A stretch of 64,000 bases of DNA from Heracleum sosnowskyi (GCA_030848705.1 JAUIZM010000023.1:1798001-1862000), one strand, 5' to 3'; positions 40,651 to 54,758 are shown, counted from the stretch's first letter. Numbers and translations: made by a program. The notes: a model not told the origin generated them from the sequence alone.

Positions 40651-41478
40651 GAGCAGTCCAGGCTTGAACTGGAGCAGATACCAGGGAACGCCCGATTACG
40701 TATACCTCTGAAGGGATCTATACAAGGAAAACGGGGATAAATTGAAGCGGGTCGTTTTGAGGATATTTTCTCGTAGTTTGACCCTATGGGTTTATAGAAT
40801 TGCAGTAAACTTCATTTGGAGCTGTCCGGACCTGAATTGGAGCATATACCAGTGGACGCCCGATTACGTATACCTCTTAAGGGATCTATACAAGGAAAAC
40901 GGGGATAAATTGAAGCGGGTCGTTTTGAGGATATTTTCTCGTAGTTTGACCCTATGGGTTTATAGAATTGCAATAAACTTCATTTGGAGCTGTCCGGACC
41001 TGAATTGGAGCAGATACCAGGGGACGCCCGATTACGTATACCTCTTAAGGGATCTATACATGGAAAACGGGGATAAATTGAAACGGGTCGTTTTGTGGAT
41101 ATTTTCACGTAGTTTGACCCTATGGGTTTATAGAATTGCAAAAAACTTCATTTGGAGCTGTCCGGACCTGAATTTGAGCAGATATCAGGGGACACCCGAT
41201 TACGTATACCTCCGAAGGGAGCTATACAAGGAAAACGGGGATAAATTGAAGCGAGTCGTTTTGAGGATATTTTCTCGTAGTTTGACCCTATGGGTTTATA
41301 GAATTGCAGTAAACTTCATTTGGAGCTGTCCGGACCTGAATTGGAGCAGATACCAGGGGACGCCCGATTACGTATACCTCTTAAGGGATCTATACAAGGA
41401 AAACGGAGATAAATTGAAGCGGGTCGTTTTGAGGATATTTTCTCGTAGTTTGACCCTATGGGTTTATAGAATTGCACT
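40651..41478 (+). repeat. Junction between the 16-mer series and the 30-mer units
   Basis: About five monomers. The block opens with CAGGCTTGAAC, the CATATACCAGTGG monomer and the CAATAAAC monomer as in a 16-monomer unit. At about 41155 it then changes to the GAATTTGAGCAG/CCTCCGAAGGG monomers that match the first bases of the window. The change of family therefore falls between roughly 41100 and 41160. Confidence 0.7.
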
Positions 41479-44400
41479 AAACTTCATTTGGAGCTGTCCG
41501 GACCTGAATTGGAGCAGATACCAGGGGACGCCCGATTACGTATATCTCTTAAGGGATCTATACAAGGAAAACGGGGATAAATTGAAGCGGGTCCTTTTGA
41601 GGATATTTTCTCGTAGTTTGACTCTATCGGTTTATAGAATTACAGTAAACTTCATTTGGAGCTGTCCGGACCTGAATTGGAGCAGATACCAGGGGACGCC
41701 CGATTACGTATACCTCTTAAGGGATCTATACATGGAAAACGGGGATAAATTGAAGCGGGTCATTTTGTGGATATTTTCTCGTAGTTTGACCCTATGGGTT
41801 TATAGAATTGCAAAAAACTTCATTTGGAGCAGTCCGGGCCTAAATTGGAGCAGATACCAGGGGTCGCCCGATTACGTATACCTCTTAAGGGAGCTATACA
41901 AGGAAAACGGGGATAAATTGAAACGGGTCGTTTTGTGGATATTTTCTCGTAGTTTGACCCTATGGGTTTATAGAATTGCAAAAAACTTCATTTGGAGCTG
42001 TCCGGACCTGAATTTGAGCAGATATCAGGGAACACCCGATTACGTATACCTCTGAAGGGAGCTATACAAGGAAAACGGGGATAAATTGAAGCGGGTCGTT
42101 TTGAGGATATTTTCTCGTAGTTTGACCCTATGGGTTTATAGAATTGCAGTAAACTTCATTTGGAGCTGTCCGGACCTGAATTGGAGCAGATACCAGGGGA
42201 CGCCCGATTACGTATACCTCTTAAGGGATCTATACATGGAAAACGGGGATAAATTGAAGCGGGTCGTTTTATGGATATTTTCTCGTAGTTTGACCCTATG
42301 GGTTTATAGAATTGCAAAAAACTTCATTTGGAGCAGTCCGGGCCTAAATTGGAGCATATACCAAGGGACGCCCGATTACGTATACCTCTGAAGGGAGCTA
42401 TACAAGAAAAACGGGGATAAATTGAAGCGGGTCGTTTTGTGGGTATTTTCTAGTAGTTTGACCCTATAGGTTTATAGAATTGCAAAAAACTTCATTTGGA
42501 GCAGTTCGGGCCTGAATTGGAGCAGATACCAGGGGACGCCCGATTACGTATACCTCTTAAGGGAGCTATACAAGGAAAACGGGGATAAATTGAAGCGGGT
42601 CGTTTTGTGGATATTTTCTCGTAATTTGACCCTATGGGTTTATAGAATTGCACAAAACTTCATTTGGAGCAGTCCGGGCTTGAACTGGAGCAGATACCAG
42701 GGAACGCCCGATTACGTATACCTCTGAAGGGATCTATACAAGGAAAACGGGGATAAATTGAAGCGGGTCGTTTTGAGGATATTTTCTCGTAGTTTGACCC
42801 TATGGGTTTATAGAATTGCAGTAAACTTCATTTGGAGCTGTCCGGACCTGAATTGGAGCAGATACCAGGGGACGCCCGATTACGTATACCTCTTAAGGGA
42901 TCTATACAAGGAAAACGGGGATTAATTGAAGCGGGTCGTTTTGAGGATATTTTCTCGTAGTTTGACCCTATGGGTTTATAGAATTGCAGTAAATTTCATT
43001 TGGAGCTGTCCGGACCTGAATTGGAGCAGATACCAGGGGACGCCCGATTACGTATACCTCTTAAGGGATCTATACATGGAAAACGGGGATAAATTGAAGC
43101 GGGTCGCTTTGTGGATATTTTCTCGTAGTTTGACCCTCTGGGTTTACAGAATTGCAAAAATCTTCATTTGGAGCTGTCCGGACCTGAATTTGAGCAGATA
43201 TCAGGGGACACCCGATTACGTATACCTCCGAAGGGAGCTATACAAGGAAAACGGGGATAAATTGAAGCGGGTCGTTTTGAGGATATTTTCTCGTAGTTTG
43301 ACCCTATGGGTTTATAGAATTGCAGTAAACTTCATTTGGAGCTGTCCGGACCTGAATTGGAGCAGATACCAGGGGACGCCCGATTACGTATACCTCTTAA
43401 GAGATCTATACAAGGAAAACGGGGATAAATTGAAGCGGGTCGTTTTGAGGATATTTTCTCGTAGTTTGACCCTATGGGTTTATAGAATTGCAGTAAACTT
43501 CATTTGGAGCTGTCCGGACCTGAATTGGAGCAGATACCAGGGGACGCCCGATTACGTATATCTCTTAAGGGATCTATACAAGGAAAACGGGGATAAATTG
43601 AAGCGGGTCGTTTTGAGGATATTTTCTCGTAGTTTGACTCTATAGGTTTATAGAATTACAGTAAACTTCATTTGGAGCTGTCCGGACCTGAATTGGAGCA
43701 GATACCAGGGGACGCCCGATTACGTATACCTCTTAAGGGATCTATACATGGAAAACGGGGATAAATTGAAGCGGGTCGTTTTGTGGATATTTTCTCGTAG
43801 TTTGACCCTATGGGTTTATAGAATTGCAAAAAACTTCATTTGGAGCAGTCCGGGCCTAAATCGGAGCAGATACCAGGGGTCGCCCGATTACGTATACCTC
43901 TGAAGGGAGCTATACAAGGAAAACGGGGATAAATTGAAGCGGGTCGTTTTGTGGGTATTTTCTAGTAGTTTGACCCTATAGGTTTATAGAATTGCAAAAA
44001 ACTTCATTTGGTGCAGTCCGGGCCTGAATTGGAGCAGATACCAGGGGACGCCCGAATACGTATACCTCTTAAGGGAGCTATACAAGGAAAACGGGGATAA
44101 ATTGAAGCGGGTCGTGTTGTGGATATTTTCTCGTAGTTTGACCCTATGGGTTTATAGAATTGCAAAAAACTTCATTTGGAGCAGTCCGGGCTTGAACTGG
44201 AGCAGATACCAGGGAACGCCCGATTACGTATACCTCTGAAGGGATCTATACAAGGAAAACGGGGATAAATTGAAGCGGGTTGTTTTGAGGATATTTTCTC
44301 GTAGTTTGACCCTATGGGTTTATAGAATTGCAGTAAACTTCATTTGGAGCTGTCCGGACCTGAATTGGAGCAGATACCAGGGGACGCCCGATTACGTATA

Positions 44401-46516
44401 CCTCGTAAGGGATCTATACAAGGAAAACGGGGATAAATTGAAGCGGGTCGTTTTGAGGATATTTTCTCGTAGTTTGACCCTATGGGTTTATAGAATTGTA
44501 GTAAACTTCATTTGGAGCTGTCCGGACCTGAATTGGAGCAGATACCAGGGTACGCCCGATTACGTATACCTCTTAAGGGATCTATACATGGAAAACGGGG
44601 ACAAATTGAAGCGGGTCGTTTTGTGGATATTTTCTCGTAGTTTGACCCTATGGGTTTATAGAATTGCAAAAAACTTCATTTGGAGCAGTCCGGGCCTAAA
44701 TTGGAGCAGATACCAGGGGTCGCCCGATTACGTATACCTCTGAAGGGAGCTATACAAGGAAAACGGGGATAAATTGAAGCGGGTCGTTTTGTGGGTATTT
44801 TCTAGTAGTTTGACCCTATAGGTTTATAGAATTGCAAAAAACTTCATTTGGTGCAGTCCGGGCCTGAATTGGAGCAGATACCAGGGGACGCCCGAATACG
44901 TATACCTCTTAAGGGAGCTATACAAGGAAAACGGGGATAAATTGAAGCGGGTCGTTTTGTGGATATTTTCTCGTAGTTTGACCCTATGGGTTTATAGAAT
45001 TGCAAAAAACTTCATTTGGAGCAGTCCGGGCTTGAACTGGAGCAGATACCAGGGAACGCCCGATTACGTATACCTCTGAAGGGATCTATACAAGGAAAAC
45101 GGGGATAAATTGAAGCGGGTTGTTTTGAGGATATTTTCTCGTAGTTTGACCCTATGGGTTTATAGAATTGCAGTAAACTTCATTTGGAGCTGTCCGGACA
45201 TGAATTGGAGCAGATACCAGGGGACGCCCGATTACGTATACCTCGTAAGGGATCTATACAAGGAAAACGGGGATAAATTGAAGCGGGTCGTTTTGAGGAT
45301 ATTTTCTCGTAGTTTGACCCTATGGGTTTATAGAATTGTAGTAAACTTCATTTGGAGCTGTCCGGACCTGAATTGGAGCAGATACCAGGGTACGCCCGAT
45401 TACGTATACCTCTTAAGGGATCTATACATGGAAAACGGGGACAAATTGAAGCGGGTCGTTTTGTGGATATTTTCTCGTAGTTTGACCCTCTGGGATTACA
45501 GAATTGCAAAAAACTTCATTTGGAGCTGTCCGGACCTGAATTTGAGCAGATATCGGGGACACCCGATTACGTATACCTCTGAAGGGAGCTATACAAGGAA
45601 AACGGGGATAAATTGAAGCGGGTCGTTTTGAGGATATTTTCTCGTAGTTTGACCCTATGGGTTTATAGAATTGCAGTAAACTTCATTTGGAGCTGTCCGG
45701 ACCTGAATTGGAGCAGATACCAGGGGACGCCCGATTACGGATACCTCTTAAGAGATCTATACAAGGAAAACGGGATAAATTGAAGCGGGTCGTTTTGAGG
45801 CTATTTTCTCGTAGTTTGACCCTATGGGTTTATAGAATTGCAGTAAACTTCATTTGGAGCTGTCCGGACCTGAATTGGAGCAGATACCAGGGGACGCCCG
45901 ATTACGTATATCTCTTAAGGGATCTATACAAGGAAAACGGGGATAAATTGAAGCGGGTCGTTTTGAGGATATTTTCTCGTAGTTTGACTCTATAGGTTTA
46001 TAGAATTACAGTAAACTTAATTTGGAGCTGTCCGGACCTGAATTGGAGCAGATACCAGGGGACGCCCGATTACGTATACCTCTTAAGGGATCTATACATG
46101 GAAAACGGGGATAAATTGAAGCGGGTCGTTTTGTGGATATTTTCTCGTAGTTTGACCCTATGGGTTTATAGAATTGCAAAAAACTTCATTTGGAGCAATC
46201 CGGGCCTAAATTGGAGCAGATACCAGGGGTCGCCCGATTACGTATACCATTGAAGGGAGCTATACAAGGAAAACGGGGATAAATTGAAGCGGGTCGTTTT
46301 GTGGATATTTTCTCGTAGTTTGACCCTATGGGTTTATAGAATTGCAAAAAACTTCATTTGGAGCAGTCCGGGCTTGAACTGGAGCAGATACCAGGGAACG
46401 CCCGATTACGTATACCTCTGAAGGGATCTATACAAGGAAAACGGGGATAAATTGAAGCGGGTCGTTTTGAGGATATTTTCTCGTAGTTTGACCCTATGGG
46501 TTTATAGAATTGCAAA
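41479..46516 (+). repeat. 30-monomer HOR, copy 1 (5038 bp)
   Basis: First of two tandem copies at an offset of exactly 5038 bp, which is 30 x 168 minus 2. The two missing bases are an A in TATCGGGGAC at 45554/45555 and a G in ACGGGATAAA at 45772-45774. The copy start is set by CACTAAAC at 41478 versus CAAAAAAC in the second copy. Distinctive monomers include GTCCTTTTGAGG with CTCTATCGG (41591), GGTGCAGTCC, CTCGTAAGG, GGGTACGCCC and the stop variant GATTAATTG (near 42921). It contains a nested 840-bp duplication. Confidence 0.9.
43762..45441 (+). repeat. Nested tandem 840-bp duplication in 30-mer copy 1
   Basis: Two five-monomer copies, about 43762-44601 and 44602-45441. The offset is seen in GGTGCAGTCC (near 44010 and 44850) and in the monomers starting near 44270 and 45110. 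Similarity ends in the second copy near 45488, where CTCTGGGATTACAG replaces CTATGGGTTTATAG. Differences include CCGGACATGAATT near 45199 in the second copy. Confidence 0.82.
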
Positions 46517-49500
46517 AAACTTCATTTGGAGCTGTCCGGACCTGAATTGGAGCAGATACCAGGGGACGCCCGATTACGTATATCTCTTAAGGGATCTATA
46601 CAAGGAAAACGGGGATAAATTGAAGCGGGTCCTTTTGAGGATATTTTCTCGTAGTTTGACTCTATCGGTTTATAGAATTACAGTAAACTTCATTTGGAGC
46701 TGTCCGGACCTGAATTGGAGCAGATACCAGGGGACGCCCGATTACGTATACCTCTTAAGGGATCTATACATGGAAAACGGGGATAAATTGAAGCGGGTCA
46801 TTTTGTGGATATTTTCTCGTAGTTTGACCCTATGGGTTTATAGAATTGCAAAAAACTTCATTTGGAGCAGTCCGGGCCTAAATTGGAGCAGATACCAGGG
46901 GTCGCCCGATTACGTATACCTCTTAAGGGAGCTATACAAGGAAAACGGGGATAAATTGAAACGGGTCGTTTTGTGGATATTTTCTCGTAGTTTGACCCTA
47001 TGGGTTTATAGAATTGCAAAAAACTTCATTTGGAGCTGTCCGGACCTGAATTTGAGCAGATATCAGGGAACACCCGATTACGTATACCTCTGAAGGGAGC
47101 TATACAAGGAAAACGGGGATAAATTGAAGCGGGTCGTTTTGAGGATATTTTCTCGTAGTTTGACCCTATGGGTTTATAGAATTGCAGTAAACTTCATTTG
47201 GAGCTGTCCGGACCTGAATTGGAGCAGATACCAGGGGACGCCCGATTACGTATACCTCTTAAGGGATCTATACATGGAAAACGGGGATAAATTGAAGCGG
47301 GTCGTTTTATGGATATTTTCTCGTAGTTTGACCCTATGGGTTTATAGAATTGCAAAAAACTTCATTTGGAGCAGTCCGGGCCTAAATTGGAGCATATACC
47401 AAGGGACGCCCGATTACGTATACCTCTGAAGGGAGCTATACAAGAAAAACGGGGATAAATTGAAGCGGGTCGTTTTGTGGGTATTTTCTAGTAGTTTGAC
47501 CCTATAGGTTTATAGAATTGCAAAAAACTTCATTTGGAGCAGTTCGGGCCTGAATTGGAGCAGATACCAGGGGACGCCCGATTACGTATACCTCTTAAGG
47601 GAGCTATACAAGGAAAACGGGGATAAATTGAAGCGGGTCGTTTTGTGGATATTTTCTCGTAATTTGACCCTATGGGTTTATAGAATTGCACAAAACTTCA
47701 TTTGGAGCAGTCCGGGCTTGAACTGGAGCAGATACCAGGGAACGCCCGATTACGTATACCTCTGAAGGGATCTATACAAGGAAAACGGGGATAAATTGAA
47801 GCGGGTCGTTTTGAGGATATTTTCTCGTAGTTTGACCCTATGGGTTTATAGAATTGCAGTAAACTTCATTTGGAGCTGTCCGGACCTGAATTGGAGCAGA
47901 TACCAGGGGACGCCCGATTACGTATACCTCTTAAGGGATCTATACAAGGAAAACGGGGATTAATTGAAGCGGGTCGTTTTGAGGATATTTTCTCGTAGTT
48001 TGACCCTATGGGTTTATAGAATTGCAGTAAATTTCATTTGGAGCTGTCCGGACCTGAATTGGAGCAGATACCAGGGGACGCCCGATTACGTATACCTCTT
48101 AAGGGATCTATACATGGAAAACGGGGATAAATTGAAGCGGGTCGTTTTGTGGATATTTTCTCGTAGTTTGACCCTCTGGGTTTACAGAATTGCAAAAATC
48201 TTCATTTGGAGCTGTCCGGACCTGAATTTGAGCAGATATCAGGGGACACCCGATTACGTATACCTCCGAAGGGAGCTATACAAGGAAAACGGGGATAAAT
48301 TGAAGCGGGTCGTTTTGAGGATATTTTCTCGTAGTTTGACCCTATGGGTTTATAGAATTGCAGTAAACTTCATTTGGAGCTGTCCGGACCTGAATTGGAG
48401 CAGATACCAGGGGACGCCCGATTACGTATACCTCTTAAGAGATCTATACAAGGAAAACGGGGATAAATTGAAGCGGGTCGTTTTGAGGATATTTTCTCGT
48501 AGTTTGACCCTATGGGTTTATAGAATTGCAGTAAACTTCATTTGGAGCTGTCCGGACCTGAATTGGAGCAGATACCAGGGGACGCCCGATTACGTATATC
48601 TCTTAAGGGATCTATACAAGGAAAACGGGGATAAATTGAAGCGGGTCGTTTTGAGGATATTTTCTCGTAGTTTGACTCTATAGGTTTATAGAATTACAGT
48701 AAACTTCATTTGGAGCTGTCCGGACCTGAATTGGAGCAGATACCAGGGGACGCCCGATTACGTATACCTCTTAAGGGATCTATACATGGAAAACGGGGAT
48801 AAATTGAAGCGGGTCGTTTTGTGGATATTTTCTCGTAGTTTGACCCTATGGGTTTATAGAATTGCAAAAAACTTCATTTGGAGCAGTCCGGGCCTAAATT
48901 GGAGCAGATACCAGGGGTCGCCCGATTACGTATACCTCTGAAGGGAGCTATACAAGGAAAACGGGGATAAATTGAAGCGGGTCGTTTTGTGGGTATTTTC
49001 TAGTAGTTTGACCCTATAGGTTTATAGAATTGCAAAAAACTTCATTTGGTGCAGTCCGGGCCTGAATTGGAGCAGATACCAGGGGACGCCCGAATACGTA
49101 TACCTCTTAAGGGAGCTATACAAGGAAAACGGGGATAAATTGAAGCGGGTCGTTTTGTGGATATTTTCTCGTAGTTTGACCCTATGGGTTTATAGAATTG
49201 CAAAAAACTTCATTTGGAGCAGTCCGGGCTTGAACTGGAGCAGATACCAGGGAACGCCCGATTACGTATACCTCTGAAGGGATCTATACAAGGAAAACGG
49301 GGATAAATTGAAGCGGGTTGTTTTGAGGATATTTTCTCGTAGTTTGACCCTATGGGTTTATAGAATTGCAGTAAACTTCATTTGGAGCTGTCCGGACCTG
49401 AATTGGAGCAGATACCAGGGGACGCCCGATTACGTATACCTCGTAAGGGATCTATACAAGGAAAACGGGGATAAATTGAAGCGGGTCGTTTTGAGGATAT

Positions 49501-51585
49501 TTTCTCGTAGTTTGACCCTATGGGTTTATAGAATTGTAGTAAACTTCATTTGGAGCTGTCCGGACCTGAATTGGAGCAGATACCAGGGTACGCCCGATTA
49601 CGTATACCTCTTAAGGGATCTATACATGGAAAACGGGGACAAATTGAAGCGGGTCGTTTTGTGGATATTTTCTCGTAGTTTGACCCTATGGGTTTATAGA
49701 ATTGCAAAAAACTTCATTTGGAGCAGTCCGGGCCTAAATTGGAGCAGATACCAGGGGTCGCCCGATTACGTATACCTCTGAAGGGAGCTATACAAGGAAA
49801 ACGGGGATAAATTGAAGCGGGTCGTTTTGTGGGTATTTTCTAGTAGTTTGACCCTATAGGTTTATAGAATTGCAAAAAACTTCATTTGGTGCAGTCCGGG
49901 CCTGAATTGGAGCAGATACCAGGGGACGCCCGAATACGTATACCTCTTAAGGGAGCTATACAAGGAAAACGGGGATAAATTGAAGCGGGTCGTTTTGTGG
50001 ATATTTTCTCGTAGTTTGACCCTATGGGTTTATAGAATTGCAAAAAACTTCATTTGGAGCAGTCCGGGCTTGAACTGGAGCAGATACCAGGGAACGCCCG
50101 ATTACGTATACCTCTGAAGGGATCTATACAAGGAAAACGGGGATAAATTGAAGCGGGTTGTTTTGAGGATATTTTCTCGTAGTTTGACCCTATGGGTTTA
50201 TAGAATTGCAGTAAACTTCATTTGGAGCTGTCCGGACATGAATTGGAGCAGATACCAGGGGACGCCCGATTACGTATACCTCGTAAGGGATCTATACAAG
50301 GAAAACGGGGATAAATTGAAGCGGGTCGTTTTGAGGATATTTTCTCGTAGTTTGACCCTATGGGTTTATAGAATTGTAGTAAACTTCATTTGGAGCTGTC
50401 CGGACCTGAATTGGAGCAGATACCAGGGTACGCCCGATTACGTATACCTCTTAAGGGATCTATACATGGAAAACGGGGACAAATTGAAGCGGGTCGTTTT
50501 GTGGATATTTTCTCGTAGTTTGACCCTCTGGGATTACAGAATTGCAAAAAACTTCATTTGGAGCTGTCCGGACCTGAATTTGAGCAGATATCGGGGACAC
50601 CCGATTACGTATACCTCTGAAGGGAGCTATACAAGGAAAACGGGGATAAATTGAAGCGGGTCGTTTTGAGGATATTTTCTCGTAGTTTGACCCTATGGGT
50701 TTATAGAATTGCAGTAAACTTCATTTGGAGCTGTCCGGACCTGAATTGGAGCAGATACCAGGGGACGCCCGATTACGGATACCTCTTAAGAGATCTATAC
50801 AAGGAAAACGGGATAAATTGAAGCGGGTCGTTTTGAGGCTATTTTCTCGTAGTTTGACCCTATGGGTTTATAGAATTGCAGTAAACTTCATTTGGAGCTG
50901 TCCGGACCTGAATTGGAGCAGATACCAGGGGACGCCCGATTACGTATATCTCTTAAGGGATCTATACAAGGAAAACGGGGATAAATTGAAGCGGGTCGTT
51001 TTGAGGATATTTTCTCGTAGTTTGACTCTATAGGTTTATAGAATTACAGTAAACTTAATTTGGAGCTGTCCGGACCTGAATTGGAGCAGATACCAGGGGA
51101 CGCCCGATTACGTATACCTCTTAAGGGATCTATACATGGAAAACGGGGATAAATTGAAGCGGGTCGTTTTGTGGATATTTTCTCGTAGTTTGACCCTATG
51201 GGTTTATAGAATTGCAAAAAACTTCATTTGGAGCAATCCGGGCCTAAATTGGAGCAGATACCAGGGGTCGCCCGATTACGTATACCATTGAAGGGAGCTA
51301 TACAAGGAAAACGGGGATAAATTGAAGCGGGTCGTTTTGTGGATATTTTCTCGTAGTTTGACCCTATGGGTTTATAGAATTGCAAAAAACTTCATTTGGA
51401 GCAGTCCGGGCTTGAACTGGAGCAGATACCAGGGAACGCCCGATTACGTATACCTCTGAAGGGATCTATACAAGGAAAACGGGGATAAATTGAAGCGGGT
51501 CGTTTTGAGGATATTTTCTCGTAGTTTGACCCTATGGGTTTATAGAATTGCAAAAAACTTCATTTGGAGCTGTCCGGACCTGAAT
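46517..51585 (+). repeat. 30-monomer HOR, copy 2 (5038 bp plus a short overhang)
   Basis: This repeats copy 1 base for base as far as I could follow, including both single-base deletions (50592 and 50810-50812) and the nested five-monomer duplication. By eye I found three differences: C at 43107 versus T at 48145, C at 43862 versus T at 48900, and G at 44116 versus T at 49154. Similarity to the start of the second copy continues about 70 bp past the 5038-bp unit, to 51585, where GAATTT replaces GAATTGG. Confidence 0.9.
48800..50479 (+). repeat. Nested tandem 840-bp duplication in 30-mer copy 2
   Basis: The same nested duplication, 5038 bp downstream: GGTGCAGTCC near 49048 and 49888, and CCGGACATGAATT near 50237 in the second half only. 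The five-monomer duplication therefore came first and the 30-monomer unit was duplicated afterwards. Confidence 0.82.
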
Positions 51586-51734
51586 TTGAGCAGATATCAG
51601 GGGACACCCGATTACGTATACCTCTGAAGGGAGCTATACAAGGAAAACAGGGATAAATTGAAGCGGGTCGATTTGAGGATATTTTCTCGTAGTTTGACCC
51701 TATGGGTTTAGAGAATTGCAGTAAACTTCATTTG

Positions 51735-53078
51735 GAGCTGTCTGGACCTGAATTGGAGCAGATACCAGGGGACGCCCGATTACGTATATCTCTTAAGGGA
51801 TCTATACAAGGAAAACGGGGATAAATTGAAGTGGGTCGTTTTGAGGATATTTTCTCGTAGTTTGACCCTATGGGTTTATAGATTTGCATTAAATTTTATT
51901 TGGAGCTGTCCGGACCTGAATTGGAGCAGATACCAGGGGACGCCCGATTACGTATACCTCTTAAGGGATCTATACAAGGAAAACGGGGATAAATTGAAGC
52001 GGGTCGTTTTGAGGATATTTTCTCGTAGTTTGACCCTATGGGTTTATAGAATTGCAGTAAACTTCATTTGGAGCTGTCCGGACCTGAATTGGAGCAGATA
52101 CCAGGGGACGCCCGATTATGTATACCTCTTAAGGGATCTATACATGGAAAACGGGGATAAATTGATGCGGGTCGTTTTGAGGATATTTTCTCGTAGTTTG
52201 ACCCTATGGGTTTATAGAATTGCAGTAAACTTCATTTGGAGCAGTCCGGACCTGAATTGGAGCAGATACCAGGGGACGCCCGATTACGTATACCTCTTAA
52301 GGGATCTATACAAGGAAAACGGGGATAAATTGAAACGGGTCGTTTTGAGGATATTTTCTCGTAGTTTGACCCTATGGGTTTATAGAATTGCAAAAAACTT
52401 CATTTGGAGCTGTCCGGACCTGAATTTGAGCAGATATCAGGGGACACCCGATTACGTATACCTCTGAAGGGAGCTATACAAGGAAAACGGGGATAAATTG
52501 AAGCGGGTCATTTTGAGGATATTTTCTCGTAGTTTGACCCTATGGGTTTATAGAATTGCAGTAAACTTCATTTGGAGCTGTCCGGGCCTGAATTGGAGCA
52601 GATACCAGGGGACGCCCGATTACGTATATCTCTTAAGGGATCTATACAAGGAAAACGGGGATAAATTGAAGCGGGTCGTTTTGAGGATATTTTATCGTAG
52701 TTTGACCCTATGGGTTTATAGAATTGCAGTAAACTTCATTTGGAGCTGTCCGGACCTGAATTGGAGCAGATACCAGGGGACGCCCGATTACGTATACCTC
52801 TTAAGGGATCTATACAAGGAAAACGGGGATAAATTGAAGCGGGTCATTTTGAGGATATTTTCTCGTAGTTTGACCCTATGGGTTTATAGAATTGCAAAAA
52901 ACTTCATTTGGAGCTGTCCGGACCTGAATTTGAGCAGATATCAGGGGACACCCGATTACGTATACCTCTGAAGGGAGCTATACAAGGAAAACAGGGATAA
53001 ATTGAAGCGGGTCGTTTTGAGGATATTTTCTCGTAGTTTGACCCTATGGGTTTATAGAATTGCAGTAAACTTCATTTG
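51735..53078 (+). repeat. Five-mer family, irregular block of 8 monomers
   Basis: It starts with the GCTGTCTGGACC monomer, has the full five-monomer order once, then three more monomers including ATTTTATCGTAG (52691) and GTCATTTTGAGG variants, closing with CTCTGAAGG. Just upstream, at about 51710, GGTTTAGAG places a TAG in the long frame. Confidence 0.75.
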
Positions 53079-53918
53079 GAGCTGTCTGGACCTGAATTGG
53101 AGCAGAAACCAGGGGACGCCCGATTACGTATATCTCTTAAGGGATCTATACAAGGAAAACGGGGATAAATTGAAGTGGGTCGTTTTGAGGATATTTTCTC
53201 GTAGTTTGACCCTATGGGTTTATAGATTTGCAGTAAACTTCATTTGGAGCTGTCCGGACCTGAATTGGAGCAGATACCAGGGGACGCCCGATTACGTATA
53301 CCTCTTAAGGGATCTATACCAGGAAAACGGGGATAAATTGAAGCGGGTCGTTTTGAGGATATTTTCTCGTAGTTTGACCCTATGGGTTTATAGAATTGCA
53401 GTAAACTTCATTTGGAGCTGTCCGGACCTGAATTGGAGCAGATACCAGGGGACGCCCGATTACGTATACCTCTTAAGGGATCTATACATGGAAAACGGGG
53501 ATAAATTGATGCGGGTCGTTTTGAGGATATTTTCTCGTAGTTTGACCCTATGGGTTTATAGAATTGCAGTAAACTTCATTTGGAGCAGTCCGGACCTGAA
53601 TTGGAGCAGATACCAGGGGACGCCCGATTACGTATACCTCTTAAGGGATCTATACAAGGAAAACGGGGATAAATTGAAACGGGTCGTTTTGAGGATATTT
53701 TCTCATAGTTTGACCCTATGGGTTTATAGAATTGCAAAAAACTTCATTTGGAGCTGTCCGGACCTGAATTTGAGCAGATACCAGGGGACGCCCGATTACG
53801 TATACCTCTTAAGGAAATTATACAAGGAAAACGGGGATAAATTGAAACGGGTCGTTTTGAGGATATTTTCTCGTAGTTTGACCCTATGGGTTTATAGAAT
53901 TGCAGTAAACTTCATTTG
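53079..53918 (+). repeat. Five-mer HOR unit, 840 bp
   Basis: A complete five-monomer unit from one GCTGTCTGGACC marker to the next. Private changes are AGCAGAAACC near 53103, TATACCAGG near 53317 and AAGGAAATTATAC near 53812. Confidence 0.82.
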
Positions 53919-54758
53919 GAGCTGTCTGGACCTGAATTGGAGCAGATACCAGGGGACGCCCGATTACGTATATCTCTTAAGGGATCTATACAAGGAAAAC
54001 GGGGATAAATTGAAGTGGGTCGTTTTGAGGATATTTTCTCGTAGTTTGACCCTATGGGTTTATAGATTTGCAGTAAACTTCATTTGGAGCTGTCCGGACC
54101 TGAATTGGAGCAGATACCAGGGGACGCCCGATTACGTATACCTCTTAAGGGATCTATACAAGGAAAACGGGGATAAATTGAAGCGGGTCGTTTTGAGGAT
54201 ATTTTCTCGTAGTTTGACCCTATGGGTTTATAGAATTGCAGTAAACTTCATTTGGAGCTGTCCGGACCTGAATTGGAGCAGATACCAGGGGACGCCCGAT
54301 TACGTATACCTCTTAAGGGATCTATACATGGAAAACGGGGATAAATTGATGCGGGTCGTTTTGAGGATATTTTCTCGTAGTTTGACCCTATGGGTTTATA
54401 GAATTGCAGTAAACTTCATTTGGAGCAGTCCGGACCTGAATTGGAGCAGATACCAGGGGACGCCCGATTACGTATACCTCTTAAGGGATCTATACAAGGA
54501 AAACAGGGATAAATTGAAACGGGTCGTTTTGAGGATATTTTCTCGTAGTTTGACCCTATGGGTTTATAGAATTGCAAAAAACTTCATTTGGAGCTGTCCG
54601 GACCTGAATTTGAGCAGATACCAGGGGACGCCCGATTACGTATACCTCTTAAGGGATCTATACAAGGAAAACGGGGATAAATTGAAACGGGTCGTTTTGA
54701 GGATATTTTCTCGTAGTTTGACCCTATGGGTTTATAGAATTGCAGTAAACTTCATTTG
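53919..54758 (+). repeat. Five-mer HOR unit, 840 bp
   Basis: A complete five-monomer unit, nearly identical in order and variants to the one before it. AAAACAGGGAT near 54502 is a CpG-to-CpA change. No stop variant occurs in the long frame in this or the adjoining unit, which is why the longest open stretch of the window (53002-55482) lies here. Confidence 0.82.
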
